Below are positions 7,181 through 16,834 of a DNA stretch of 64,000 nt, piece by piece. Position 1 is the first letter of the stretch. The number at the start of each line of letters is the position of its first letter. This DNA comes from an uncultured Bacteroides sp. (GTDB lineage Bacteria > Bacteroidota > Bacteroidia > Cytophagales > Cyclobacteriaceae), in NCBI GenBank assembly GCA_902168185.1, contig CABHOV010000076.1, positions 186,001-250,000 of the forward strand, given 5' to 3'. The position numbers were made by a program, and so were the translations under genes. Below the pieces are notes generated by a model, which did not search any database, had not been told where the DNA came from, and saw only the letters and a list, made by a program, of their open reading frames with translations.

Positions 7181-10100
7181 GTGAGAAAAAATTTTTACCG
7201 GTTTCTTTTTTTTATAGCAGCAGTCATACCGGTCTGCTCCATGGCACAGAACTTTGCCGGTCATAACTGGTACTTCGGTAACAGTAATCGAGGCATACGT
7301 TTCAGCCGCACCGACAACTCCGCGTCTCTGGTAACAAATCAGTTTATACCTTTTGGTACAGGAGGAAGCGCCGTAGCAAGTGATCCGGTAACGGGTAATT
7401 TGTTTTTCTATACCGATGGAACACGCGTGATCGATGCATCACATCAGGCGATGCCAAATGGTACTATAACAGGTGACAACACACGGAACCAACCCGTTGT
7501 TATTTGTCAGAATCCGGCGAGCTCCAATCAATACTATATCTTTCATGCAGATGCTGCCGGAACTGTCCGGTTCAGTATCGTTGACTCTCTTCAAATCGGT
7601 AACGCCACTAATTTTGGTCAGCCTCCACTTGGCGATGTTACTACCAAGAATCAGGTAATTGCCAGCTTGCCGTCCAACCTTTCTGAAGGGATGTTGATGC
7701 TTGCCGATACAACCGGAAGTGACTTTTGGTTGATGACCCATGAGATAAACACGACCAACTATCATTTTGTAAAGATCAGTACAACGGGTGTTACATACGA
7801 GGGCAGCGTATCTATCGGGTTAATTGAGAATGTTGCAAACTTTGCTTACAACGCAGCGACTAAGCGCATCGCAGTTTCTCCGAAGGAAGCCAATCGCGAC
7901 CTGGAAATTTTTAACATCGCTTTTCCGGTAGCACCCGCTACATTACCAACGCTTACCGGCACACGCGTGAACAATTCTGCTGTGAGTGGGGCCATTACAC
8001 AAGCTATATATGACGCTGAGTTCAGCAGCAATGGGCAATACTTATATATCTCTGTTTTTGGTGAAGGAGCCGCTACCGGAGATGTACTTCAATATGATCT
8101 CACGGCACCAACGCTATCTCCTGTTTCTGTTTTAACAACGAAGCCTGCGGAAAGCTATGGTTTGCAGATGGGACCTGACAGTACAATCTATCATTTATAC
8201 CAGTCGGGTGGATCTTTCTTCCTGGGTGCGATCACAGATACTGATACAATAGCCAGTGAAGTTGAATATGCTTCTACAGCCTTTACGGGGAATTTTGGTG
8301 GAAGACAATTTCCTTCCTTCGCACCACGTGATAGCGCCAAGATGAAAGTATATTTTGAAGCAAAAGGATTTTGTGCGAACGCTCCTACATCTTTCTTCCC
8401 AACGGTAGCACCAGGCGCAGACAGCCTCACCTGGGATTTCGGGGATGGTACATCTTCCAGTGACTGGAGCCCGGTATATACCTATCAGGCAGGAGGAACT
8501 TATGATGTGACCGTTACCGCTTTTCTGAACGGACAACAAAAAGATACTACACAAGCCATTACTATAAATGATTTTGATACGCAGATCAACCTGGTACAAG
8601 ACACCACGGCCTGTAGCTGTGAACTTCCATTTCCAAAGGCATCTAACCCACCACCTCCTTGTAACCGGTTTAGTGTAACAGCCCAGATTCAGGGCAGCGG
8701 TACGCCTACCTGGCAATGGTTTGGACCGGCTGGTGCAATTGGCGCTCCTTCTTCCGGAACAACGGCTACCCTTCAACCTGACTCTGCAGGATATTATTAT
8801 CTCGTAGCGACCGTAGGAGGATGTTCTACTTATGCCGGTGTAAATATTAAAGAGTACGATGTTCAGGACCAACGCGCCAACATCTGGTACTTTGGACAGA
8901 ATGCCGGTATAGATTTTAATCCATTGTTTGATGTACCTGCAGGACCAGCACAGGCAATTTCAAATCCTGTGATGAATGCACCGGAAGGAACGTCTACAAT
9001 CTCTGATCGTAACGGTCAGGTAATTTTCTTTACAGATGGCGATAAAGTTTGGGACAGAAGCTTTACAGAAATAGCTGCCGGTATAGGTGGAGAACCTGGT
9101 GCTGCACAATCTGTGCTGATTATACCTGTACCTGGCGATGAAACCCTATACTATATATTTACTACACAAGAGATCTATGGCTCCTATACATTCCGCTTAA
9201 GCTATTCCTTATTCGATCTTAAATTGAATAATGGTAGCGGAGGACTTGTTGAACAAAATGTTACGCTCTTTACGAAGAGCACCGAAAGAATTACCGGTAA
9301 TGGCAACTGGCTGATTGCACACGAGTATGGGAACAACTCCTTCCGTGCTTACCAAATCTCTACATTGGGAATCGGTAATCCTGTCGTTTCAAGTATAGGC
9401 TCAGACCACTCTATGGCTAGTGCACAGAATGGACAAGGCTATATGAAGCTTGGTGCGCAGAACAGATTAGCCGTTGCGCTCTCGACTCCCGGAGTTTCAA
9501 ACATCGTTGAGATTTTTGACTTTGCGGATTCAAGCGGAGCCGTTACAAATTTCCGTTCTGTTAATTTAGGAAGTACCACCGGACAAGTATATGGTGTTGA
9601 ATTTGGTGCAGGTGGTAACAAACTTTTTGCAACGTTACTAGGCTCAACTTCTAAAGTATATGAGTTCGCGTTCGATACCCTCGGTATACCGTTCGAAGTA
9701 GATGGACCTCCTGCTATGTCTGACACCGATTATAATGAAGAACTGGGTGCCATACAGCTTGGACCTGATGGGCAAATTTATGTAGCCGTTAACAACAAGC
9801 CATATTTAGGTGTGATTCAAGTAAATGCCGATACAACGATTGCCTCTACCTTTAACGTGAGCCAGTTTCCACTTCAGCCTGCAGTACCAGCAGCCTCTAC
9901 GTTGAGTCGCCTGGGACTGCCGAACTTCATACAGATTATATCCGATCCAATACAAGGCCCGTCTATTGTTGTGACCGGGCAATGCTTGGGAGACTCAACA
10001 AATTTCTCCGGATCAGGAACCGATCCAATCGATTCATTCTTCTGGCAAATCACGTCATCGGGCGGAGCAGTGGTAACAACTTCCACAGAAGAGACCTTCA

Positions 10101-12439
10101 ACTTCCTAATGGGCGCTGCCGGATTATATACTGCTACATTACAGATCACAAATCGTTGCGGTCTGGATACTACATTAACACAGCAGTTCAGAATTTATGC
10201 ACCTCCTGCAGATCCGTCAGCAACGCTGGCACTTTGTACTCCTCCGCTTACGCTGGATGCAAATCCAACCAACGCGGCTGATCTCGCGTATCTTTGGGAA
10301 ACAGGTGATACTACTAAAACAATCAGCATCAGCCGTCCGGGCTTCTATTCAGTAACCGTTACGAATACAATTTCAGGATGTACTACCGATGGACAAATTG
10401 ATGTATACCCTTCATTAACAACTATTGACTTTGGACCGGATTCAACAGTGTGTTCTGCAGCAGGTGCAGGTATAACTTTGAATACTGGTATAAATCTTCA
10501 GAATCACGTTTGGAAGCTGAACGGTGGCACGATCGCAGGTAACACTGGCCCAACTCAGGCTGTAGATTTTACAACAGCAGGAGTGTTTGAATATCTAGTA
10601 GTATATACGGATCCAACAACATCGTGTATAACAAGTGACACAGTGGTATATACTGTGAATCAATCTCCGGTGGTTGCACTTACGCCAGGTGGTACGATCG
10701 CTTGTGGCGCAACCAATGGATCGGTTTCGATTAATATTTCTCAACCTGTCGGTTCGCCCGTTTCCTATACTATAGCGGGGCCAAGCTTTACGGATAGTCA
10801 ATCAAATATAGCGGTGCCATTCCTGGGATCAGCAACAGGTTTAGGAGCTGGTACATATTCTATTCAGGTTGTAGATCAGGTAACCGGATGCTTTACTAAT
10901 GATGCGACTTCCATTAGCACGAATGCGTTTACAGTAACGCCAACACCTAAGAGCATCTGCGCTCCTGAGACAATTGAAGTAGTTACTACTTCCGCACTCG
11001 CAGGAACCTATAGGGTTATTAACGTTGCCACGGCAGCCGAGGTTATTCCTATAACAGCAAAACCTGCTACCGCAACATTCTTTACAAGCGCGTTACCAGC
11101 GGGGGAATATATAGTAGAAGTTACTATAACGGGATGCTTAGCCAGTGGCCAGGTAATCATTGGAACAAGTCCATCTGTGCCAGGTGCTGATATAGATATA
11201 ACTAACCTATGCACGTCATCGCAAGCAACGGCTCTTCCGGCAGGAGGTTCATATGATTGGAGTGGCTCCCCTTCAGGAAGTATTAGCTCTGCATTGAACG
11301 CACAGTCTGTAACTGTAAATCCAGGTACATGGCCACTTCAGGTAATTATATCAGATGGTACAAATTGCCCTACAACAGTTACTGAGACAGTATCCGTAGA
11401 TAACTTCGTTCCTGACTTTACATTTGATCCTTGTACAACACCGGTTATACTTGTAGCGGCACCTACCGGAAATGCAAATCCTGTTGGAAGTTACTTCTAT
11501 ATATGGTCATTGAATGGATCCGTAGTAGGCACTGGTCAACAGTTTAGCGTCACAACTTCAGGCAACTATACACTTAGCATGCAAAGTCCAATCTCTGGTT
11601 GTGCACCTAAAACAGTACTGAAACCTGTGACTATATCCGGACCGCTGAGTGTTACTATATCAACGGTAAACCCTCCGTGTGACGGATCTCCATTCGCACT
11701 GTTAGCAACACCAAGCAGAGCGGTGAGCAGTTATACATGGTCATTGGATGGAACTGCTATTGCCGGAGGAAACGCGGCTCAACTGGATGGCCAGACGCAA
11801 GAAGGACTATATTCTGTAACTGTATCGGATGGTATATGCCCTGCAACGGTTGACCTTGATATACTCCTCGCACCTTCAACGCCTGGTAAACTTACCGATA
11901 CACGATTGATCTGCCCGGATGAAGCAAACCCCGATGAGAACACACGCGTTGCCATTCTGGATCCAGGACCTGATTTTGTAAGCTACGAATGGTTCGAAGT
12001 AATCAGTGGTTCGGCATCTCCGTTAGGTGAAACGACACAAACCTATACAGCAGATCGTGCCGGTATATTTCAGGTAGAACTTGAAAATGCATTTGGATGC
12101 TTCAGTTCAGATCGTACAACCGTAAGCGTTCAGTGCGATCCGGTAATTGTAGGACCGAACGCTTTCCGACCAGTAAATGGCTTAGAGGAAAACGTAGCAT
12201 TCAAGCTCTTTACATTCTTTATCGATGACGATGGCTTCCAGGTATATATCTTCAATCGCTGGGGTGAGATGGTATTTGCATCTACTGATCGTCAATTCGA
12301 ATGGAATGGGGGCTATAATAACAATACCGGTCAACTCTTGCCAGCAGGCACATATTCATACGTGGTCCGCTACAAAAGTTCATACCGTCCACAAGACGGA
12401 ACAAAGGAAAAACGTGGCGGTGTTCTGTTAGTGAGGTAG
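7181..12439 (+). CDS. Giant secreted protein with PKD domain and T9SS type B sorting tail
   Basis: A 1752-residue secreted protein. Signal peptide at residues 1-22 (ends CSMAQ). Two related beta-propeller-like modules follow: the first begins at residue 29 (NWYFGNSNRGIRF, FFYTDGTRV), the second near residue 566 (NIWYFGQNAGIDF, FFTDGDKVW). A PKD-type domain lies near residue 416 (LTWDFGDGTSSSDW ending in YTYQAGGTYDVTV), and a further PKD/Ig-like region near 930-1650 is rich in Thr, Ser, Gly and paired Cys. The C-terminus, about 1657-1752 (FNRWGEMVF, AGTYSYVVRYK, RGGVLLVR), is a gliding-motility/type B CTD directing T9SS export. It is divergent from porP, its likely secretion partner. The ligand is unknown. 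Confidence 0.9.
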   Translation: MRKNFYRFLFFIAAVIPVCSMAQNFAGHNWYFGNSNRGIRFSRTDNSASLVTNQFIPFGTGGSAVASDPVTGNLFFYTDGTRVIDASHQAMPNGTITGDNTRNQPVVICQNPASSNQYYIFHADAAGTVRFSIVDSLQIGNATNFGQPPLGDVTTKNQVIASLPSNLSEGMLMLADTTGSDFWLMTHEINTTNYHFVKISTTGVTYEGSVSIGLIENVANFAYNAATKRIAVSPKEANRDLEIFNIAFPVAPATLPTLTGTRVNNSAVSGAITQAIYDAEFSSNGQYLYISVFGEGAATGDVLQYDLTAPTLSPVSVLTTKPAESYGLQMGPDSTIYHLYQSGGSFFLGAITDTDTIASEVEYASTAFTGNFGGRQFPSFAPRDSAKMKVYFEAKGFCANAPTSFFPTVAPGADSLTWDFGDGTSSSDWSPVYTYQAGGTYDVTVTAFLNGQQKDTTQAITINDFDTQINLVQDTTACSCELPFPKASNPPPPCNRFSVTAQIQGSGTPTWQWFGPAGAIGAPSSGTTATLQPDSAGYYYLVATVGGCSTYAGVNIKEYDVQDQRANIWYFGQNAGIDFNPLFDVPAGPAQAISNPVMNAPEGTSTISDRNGQVIFFTDGDKVWDRSFTEIAAGIGGEPGAAQSVLIIPVPGDETLYYIFTTQEIYGSYTFRLSYSLFDLKLNNGSGGLVEQNVTLFTKSTERITGNGNWLIAHEYGNNSFRAYQISTLGIGNPVVSSIGSDHSMASAQNGQGYMKLGAQNRLAVALSTPGVSNIVEIFDFADSSGAVTNFRSVNLGSTTGQVYGVEFGAGGNKLFATLLGSTSKVYEFAFDTLGIPFEVDGPPAMSDTDYNEELGAIQLGPDGQIYVAVNNKPYLGVIQVNADTTIASTFNVSQFPLQPAVPAASTLSRLGLPNFIQIISDPIQGPSIVVTGQCLGDSTNFSGSGTDPIDSFFWQITSSGGAVVTTSTEETFNFLMGAAGLYTATLQITNRCGLDTTLTQQFRIYAPPADPSATLALCTPPLTLDANPTNAADLAYLWETGDTTKTISISRPGFYSVTVTNTISGCTTDGQIDVYPSLTTIDFGPDSTVCSAAGAGITLNTGINLQNHVWKLNGGTIAGNTGPTQAVDFTTAGVFEYLVVYTDPTTSCITSDTVVYTVNQSPVVALTPGGTIACGATNGSVSINISQPVGSPVSYTIAGPSFTDSQSNIAVPFLGSATGLGAGTYSIQVVDQVTGCFTNDATSISTNAFTVTPTPKSICAPETIEVVTTSALAGTYRVINVATAAEVIPITAKPATATFFTSALPAGEYIVEVTITGCLASGQVIIGTSPSVPGADIDITNLCTSSQATALPAGGSYDWSGSPSGSISSALNAQSVTVNPGTWPLQVIISDGTNCPTTVTETVSVDNFVPDFTFDPCTTPVILVAAPTGNANPVGSYFYIWSLNGSVVGTGQQFSVTTSGNYTLSMQSPISGCAPKTVLKPVTISGPLSVTISTVNPPCDGSPFALLATPSRAVSSYTWSLDGTAIAGGNAAQLDGQTQEGLYSVTVSDGICPATVDLDILLAPSTPGKLTDTRLICPDEANPDENTRVAILDPGPDFVSYEWFEVISGSASPLGETTQTYTADRAGIFQVELENAFGCFSSDRTTVSVQCDPVIVGPNAFRPVNGLEENVAFKLFTFFIDDDGFQVYIFNRWGEMVFASTDRQFEWNGGYNNNTGQLLPAGTYSYVVRYKSSYRPQDGTKEKRGGVLLVR

Positions 12440-12463
12440 AAAATTAAAAGATTCAATATGATT

Positions 12464-12494
12464 AAAAATGCCGGGCAAATCGTCCGGCATTTTT
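12464..12494 (+). terminator. Intrinsic terminator after the T9SS giant
   Basis: AAAAATGCCGG pairs perfectly with CCGGCATTTTT around a 9-base loop, 24 bases after the stop codon, followed by CTTTTC. Confidence 0.9.
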
Positions 12495-12684
12495 CTTTTC
12501 ATGCAGCCTTTCGACCGGCTATATATAACGGTTCGCTTTTAAAATTTTAACTCCAAATCACCTTCCCTACTCCAATTCTAACACGTAATCTCCAGTCATC
12601 ACAAGCACACAGACACACCTTTCACTTTCGTTGGTTATTGGAGATTGTTTTTCTATACTGCATAAAACCAATCAATCAGACTTC

Positions 12685-14328
12685 ATGAAAAAACTCATCT
12701 ATCCCTTCGTTGTCTTGCTTCTATTGGCAGGATGTTCGAAGAAAGAAGAACAGAAGGAAGCCGTTACTATACCCGGCATCATTCCCAAACCTGTTTCATT
12801 AACACCCGGCAATGATCATATACATTGGGACAAATCGGTTGCTATTATTGCGAAATCTGCTGATGAAAAAAATGTAGCGGACTTGCTTGCTATATTTCTC
12901 AAATCAAAAAACATTGACGCCACGGTTTCCGAGTTTGCCAAAGATGAAAACCAGATTGCCTTATATACTATAGAAGACTCCACGCTTCACGAGGAAGGCT
13001 ATAAACTTACGGTTGACGACAAAGGTGTAAGTATACAAGCCAATAGTGGTGCCGGATTATTTTACGGAGCACAAACACTGCTACAAATCCTTACCGAGAA
13101 CAGTAAAGAAGTTCCGTTCGTTACGATTACCGATTATCCACGCTTCGCCTATCGCGGACTTCATCTTGACGTAGGCAGGCATACATTCCCTCCGGAGTTC
13201 ATCAAGAAGTATATAGATCTCCTGGCACATCATAAATTCAATCGCTTTCACTGGCATCTTACAGAAGACCAGGGATGGAGAATCGAGATCAAAAAATATC
13301 CGAAGCTTCAGGAGATAGGAGCCTATAGAAAGGAAACGGTTATAGGCCACGCACGTACTGCAGATCGTAACAACGCGAAGAACTTTGATGGCAAACGATA
13401 CGGTGGATTCTATACACAAGATGAAGTGAAAGACATTGTGAAATACGCAGCCGATCGCTATGTGACCATCATTCCGGAGATCGAATTACCGGGCCACGCA
13501 CTTGCGGCACTCACAGCGTATCCCAACCTTGGCTGTACCGGCGGACCTTACGAAGTCGCTACTACCTGGGGCGTTTTCGATGATGTATTCTGCGCAGGCA
13601 AAGAAGATACATTTGTTTTTTTACAAGATGTGCTGGATGAAGTTCTGGAACTTTTCCCAAGCCAATATATACATATAGGAGGCGATGAGTGTCCAAAAAC
13701 ACGCTGGGAGAAATGTCCCCATTGCAAGAAACGCATGAAGGAAGAAAAGCTTAAAAATACGCACGAGCTCCAAAGCTATTTTATACAGCGTATAGAGAAA
13801 TACCTCAATGGAAAAAACCGTCAGATCATCGGGTGGGATGAAATCCTTGAGGGTGGTCTTGCACCGAATGCTACCGTAATGAGCTGGCGCGGAGAAGAAG
13901 GTGGCATCGCCGCTGCCAAGCAAAATCACGATGTGATTATGACTCCGGGTAACTGGTGTTATTTTGATCATTACCAGGATACAAGCAAGTCTGAACCCCT
14001 GGCGATCGGCAACTATACTCCGGTGAGCGAAGTATATTCATACGAACCTGTCCCTGCACAGCTTACGGCTGACGAGGCTAAACATATTCTTGGAGCACAA
14101 GCCAATGTGTGGACAGAATATATACCTACCAGCGACCATGCAGAGTATATGGTATACCCACGCGCGTGTGCGATGGCAGAAGTGGTATGGTCTCCGAAAG
14201 AAGGCCGCGATTACAAAGACTTCCTGACACGCATGAATACCCATTTCAAAAGACTGGATGAATGGAAGGTGAACTATGCCAAACACATCCAGAAAGAAAT
14301 AGACAGTTTAAACATCTCAAAGAAGTAA
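12685..14328 (+). CDS. Beta-N-acetylhexosaminidase (GH20) lipoprotein
   Basis: Glycoside hydrolase family 20, removing terminal GlcNAc or GalNAc from glycans or chitin oligomers. ATG at 12685 gives a lipoprotein signal ending LLLLAGCSKKE, so the enzyme is membrane-anchored. An N-terminal GH20b-like domain is followed by the catalytic barrel: GLHLDVGRHTFP, FNRFHWHLTEDQGWRIEIKKYP, and the catalytic pair Asp334-Glu335 in HIGGDECPKTRW. Late segments VMSWRGEEGG and GAQANVWTEYIP also fit. About 547 residues, as expected. The earlier in-frame ATG at 12631 would place 18 residues before the lipobox signal and is rejected. Monocistronic, with terminators on both sides. Confidence 0.95.
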   Translation: MKKLIYPFVVLLLLAGCSKKEEQKEAVTIPGIIPKPVSLTPGNDHIHWDKSVAIIAKSADEKNVADLLAIFLKSKNIDATVSEFAKDENQIALYTIEDSTLHEEGYKLTVDDKGVSIQANSGAGLFYGAQTLLQILTENSKEVPFVTITDYPRFAYRGLHLDVGRHTFPPEFIKKYIDLLAHHKFNRFHWHLTEDQGWRIEIKKYPKLQEIGAYRKETVIGHARTADRNNAKNFDGKRYGGFYTQDEVKDIVKYAADRYVTIIPEIELPGHALAALTAYPNLGCTGGPYEVATTWGVFDDVFCAGKEDTFVFLQDVLDEVLELFPSQYIHIGGDECPKTRWEKCPHCKKRMKEEKLKNTHELQSYFIQRIEKYLNGKNRQIIGWDEILEGGLAPNATVMSWRGEEGGIAAAKQNHDVIMTPGNWCYFDHYQDTSKSEPLAIGNYTPVSEVYSYEPVPAQLTADEAKHILGAQANVWTEYIPTSDHAEYMVYPRACAMAEVVWSPKEGRDYKDFLTRMNTHFKRLDEWKVNYAKHIQKEIDSLNISKK

Positions 14329-14389
14329 TTGACCACTAACAGAGCACTTCATTTTTGTAGTGCATAAAATAAACTTTAAGCTTACCTTC

Positions 14390-14420
14390 GGGCTGCTGGC
14401 AGATGTCGGCAGCCCTTTTT
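14390..14420 (+). terminator. Intrinsic terminator after the GH20 gene
   Basis: GGGCTGC pairs with GCAGCCC across a 12-base loop and is followed by TTTTTATTTT, about 60 bases downstream of the stop codon. Confidence 0.8.
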
Positions 14421-14487
14421 ATTTTCAATTTCAAAGAAATAAGAAGTGTGCTATAAATTGTATTTTAAATCTAAATAGTATACAACC

Positions 14488-14835
14488 ATGAAGACAACCT
14501 TCAGATTTATTGCAGCCATAAGCTTCCTGCTTGTTGCACTCAGTTTTCAATTGATCAAAACACAGCTTACCATTACAATCCGAAATGATTTAGGCAATAC
14601 AGAGCAAGGCACAACGGTACAACTATTCGAAACTGAAGATGACTATAAAGCAGAGACGAACCCTGTAGCAGAAGGAAAAACCGATGCGAAAGGCGTTGTG
14701 AAATTCAAAGAACTGAAAGCTATTACGTATTACGTTATCGCCCGCAAGGATGACAAAGACAATACAGGTGGTGGCGAGCAAACCGGTAAACTTGAAGCGA
14801 ACCGCATTAATAAAGTTACCATCGTTATTCAATAA
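14488..14835 (+). CDS. Small secreted protein with a transthyretin/CNA-B-like beta sandwich
   Basis: 115 residues. A signal peptide or N-terminal anchor (RFIAAISFLLVALSFQLIKTQ) is followed by a short beta-sandwich-like domain: LTITIRNDLGNTEQGTTVQLF, then GKTDAKGVVKFKELKAITYYV, a pattern common in carboxypeptidase-regulatory and CNA-B domains, and NKVTIVIQ at the end. Conserved features stop there and no catalytic residues are seen. It lies 4 bases upstream of the DUF5655-like gene and may form a three-gene operon with it and the NUDIX gene. Function unknown. Confidence 0.75.
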   Translation: MKTTFRFIAAISFLLVALSFQLIKTQLTITIRNDLGNTEQGTTVQLFETEDDYKAETNPVAEGKTDAKGVVKFKELKAITYYVIARKDDKDNTGGGEQTGKLEANRINKVTIVIQ

Positions 14836-14839
14836 GACT

Positions 14840-15247
14840 ATGTGGGAATGTCCGACATGCGGACGAAGCTTCAGAGGCACCAACCAGCGACATCACTGCG
14901 AACGTACAACAGCAGGTGCTCAATTAAAAAATCAACCGGAGGTGATCATTGAAATATATGATCACCTTTTACATATCGTTAAAAAGACAGGTATATTTTC
15001 AGTGAGTCCTATAAAGGACTATATCATGCTGAAACATAAAAGTACATTTCTCACGATAAAGCCTCGTAAAAAATATCTGGATATTTCATTCTTCCTGCCG
15101 GAAAAAACAGAAGAGTTTCCAATCTTTGCTTCGAGGCAACAATCGAAAAATCGTGTACTGCATGCCGCACGATTTGAAAAACCCGAACACATTACCAAGC
15201 CCGTCATTCAATGGATCAAACAATCATACGACCTGACAAAACAATGA
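14840..15247 (+). CDS. DUF5655-like protein with an N-terminal CxxC zinc-ribbon-like segment
   Basis: The ATG at 14840 (MWECPTCGRSF) starts 4 bases after the previous stop. The first 20 residues hold CPTCG and HHC, a likely Zn-binding knuckle. The rest (IYDHLLHIVKKTGIFSVS, MLKHKSTFLTIKPRKKYLDI, FFLPEKTEEFPIF, then HAARFEKPEHI and WIKQSYDLT) matches the pattern of the DUF5655 domain, whose biochemical role is not known to me. About 135 residues. The stop codon overlaps the start of the NUDIX gene (ATGA), so the two are probably translated together. An upstream in-frame start at 14750 lies inside the previous gene and is unlikely. Confidence 0.75.
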   Translation: MWECPTCGRSFRGTNQRHHCERTTAGAQLKNQPEVIIEIYDHLLHIVKKTGIFSVSPIKDYIMLKHKSTFLTIKPRKKYLDISFFLPEKTEEFPIFASRQQSKNRVLHAARFEKPEHITKPVIQWIKQSYDLTKQ

Positions 15248-15777
15248 CCTATACACGTCAGATTTTAGTAGAGGCACTTACCAGCTATACCACATCGTTC
15301 GCGGAAGAGAAAAATTTCGTTCAGCAATTTCTGGATTTACTTACGCATGATCGTGCCTTCCACCGCGATCACTTGCCAGGACACATCACCGGTTCGGCAT
15401 TCATTACTGACTCTTCAAGAAGTTCTATACTCCTCACACATCATGCGAAGCTTGACAAATGGCTCCAACCGGGTGGCCATGCTGATGGCGATGAAGATAT
15501 ATTGGGAGTAGCCTTACGCGAAGCAGAAGAAGAAACCGGGCTCAAGAAATTTAAACTTCTTGACAAGTATATTTTCGATTTGGATATACATACCATTCCT
15601 GCCCGAAAAGATTTTCCGGAGCATTTACATTATGATGTTCGTTTTCTGTTCGAGGCCGACCAGCAGGAAAAACTTCTGATCACGGAAGAATCCATCGATT
15701 TAAAATGGTTTCCCATACAAGAGGTTTCTGCCTATACATCGAATGCCTCGATCGACCGGATGTTGAAAAAGCTATAG
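15244..15777 (+). CDS. NUDIX hydrolase
   Basis: A complete NUDIX box GHADGDEDILGVALREAEEETGL (cut here as G-x5-E-x7-REAEEETGL) lies near residues 81-103, the site that binds metal and cleaves X-linked nucleoside diphosphates. Helical N-terminus, then strands ITGSAFIT and SILLTHHA flanking the box. 177 residues from ATG 15244, which overlaps the previous stop as ATGA. An alternative start at 15211 lies deeper in the upstream gene. Substrate cannot be deduced. Context with a DUF5655 protein gives no clear hint. Confidence 0.9.
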   Translation: MTYTRQILVEALTSYTTSFAEEKNFVQQFLDLLTHDRAFHRDHLPGHITGSAFITDSSRSSILLTHHAKLDKWLQPGGHADGDEDILGVALREAEEETGLKKFKLLDKYIFDLDIHTIPARKDFPEHLHYDVRFLFEADQQEKLLITEESIDLKWFPIQEVSAYTSNASIDRMLKKL

Positions 15778-15781
15778 AGGA

Positions 15782-16609
15782 TCAATAGATCTGCACGTGA
15801 ATGTGATCGTCATGACGCACAGCCTGGCAACCATGAAACCCGATCTTTGCTGACTTCAGTTTCAGCCGCTCTTTTAAGTGCGGCTCGATAAAGATCTTCT
15901 GCACATCTTTATTTTTCGATATTATATTTACAAAGTAAGCGGTTCGCTTTGCATCAAATGTATAGTTGCGTTTTCTGCTTTGTGAAACGATGCGCTCCAT
16001 GAAGCCATATTGCCAAAAACCTTTGTTAGCACAGCGCTCCGGGTAATTCACTTCCGATGTTCGCGGAGATTCATACACCCCATACCCTATCACTGACGGA
16101 GCATCATCGAGCTTATTTCCGTTTACATCCCTGTAGAAAAAAGCGATATCCAGCTTACGTCCGTCATTGTGACTGAGATGTGGAAGCAGTGGAAATCCAT
16201 CGTAGAATGGGAAACCACCATCAAGGTAATTCACTATACTCCCCGTGTGTTTCTTCTCAATCGCAAGGGATGACTGCATAACAACATCTCGTAACGCGGG
16301 TCTCACATAATGTCTGTTCAATAAAACAGTGCCTATCGTAAGTGGCTTTACTTTACCTTGTAAGGGCAACGGCACACGTCCGAATGGTTTTGCAATCCAT
16401 GGTATAATAAAGAATGTACCCGATATATACAGGCAGGTGAATATTAAGAAAGCAGATATGTATTGCGACCATACCGATTTAAGTCGCTTTCGGAGAATCG
16501 AAACTATACCCATTGTCAGCAGCAGGAGTATACCACCGACCTGCGTGACCACGGTAAGTATAGTCAGTAAGAAAACAAACAGGAGTATTTTTCCGACTAT
16601 CCGGATCAC
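15782..16609 (-). CDS. Membrane-anchored LAS/MepA-like metallopeptidase
   Basis: 275 residues from a GTG start at 16609. The N-terminus has two or three transmembrane segments (roughly residues 5-35 and 50-75). The C-terminal half carries LSHNDGRKLDIAFFY and HDDHIHVQIY, an HxxGxxxD plus HxH arrangement like that of the LAS metallopeptidases (M15/M74, for example MepA endopeptidase and D-Ala-D-Ala peptidases). If so, it binds zinc and would cut peptidoglycan on the periplasmic side. The spacing between motifs is long and overall similarity is distant, so the activity is an inference. It lies 2 bases after a 53-codon membrane protein gene and is convergent with the NUDIX gene. Confidence 0.65.
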   Translation of the reverse strand: MIRIVGKILLFVFLLTILTVVTQVGGILLLLTMGIVSILRKRLKSVWSQYISAFLIFTCLYISGTFFIIPWIAKPFGRVPLPLQGKVKPLTIGTVLLNRHYVRPALRDVVMQSSLAIEKKHTGSIVNYLDGGFPFYDGFPLLPHLSHNDGRKLDIAFFYRDVNGNKLDDAPSVIGYGVYESPRTSEVNYPERCANKGFWQYGFMERIVSQSRKRNYTFDAKRTAYFVNIISKNKDVQKIFIEPHLKERLKLKSAKIGFHGCQAVRHDDHIHVQIY

Positions 16610-16611
16610 GC

Positions 16612-16773
16612 TTATTTACTGCTGATTAAAAGTAATCCAAACGCAATTACAACAATCCAGAATTTATATACCGTAATTACGGGAATGGCAACCCATCCTA
16701 TATGCATTAGTACAGCAAGCAATACTAAAATTACAGCAATAGCTTTGAGGATAGATCTGGTTTTGTTACTCAT
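16612..16773 (-). CDS. Small two-helix membrane protein, 53 residues
   Basis: ATG at 16773 gives MSNKTRSILKAIAVILVLLA, then a second hydrophobic segment WIVVIAFGLLLI and stop TAA. Two transmembrane helices joined by MHIGWVAIPVITVYKF. It ends only 2 bases before the GTG of the LAS-peptidase gene, so the two genes are probably one operon. Nothing recognisable by family. The hydrophobic pattern and tight spacing argue that it is real. It is shorter than common ORF cut-offs. Confidence 0.65.
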   Translation of the reverse strand: MSNKTRSILKAIAVILVLLAVLMHIGWVAIPVITVYKFWIVVIAFGLLLISSK

Positions 16774-16834
16774 GGTATCAGTTTATAGCCGCAAATCTAA
16801 AAATATACTATACACATTTTGTTAGTGCCTGGTT

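Noticed and set aside
8195-8872. A 225-residue minus-strand frame inside the T9SS giant
   Set aside because: It runs opposite to a long frame with strong domain evidence; its composition (many Arg, Ser and Cys) is that of a shadow frame.
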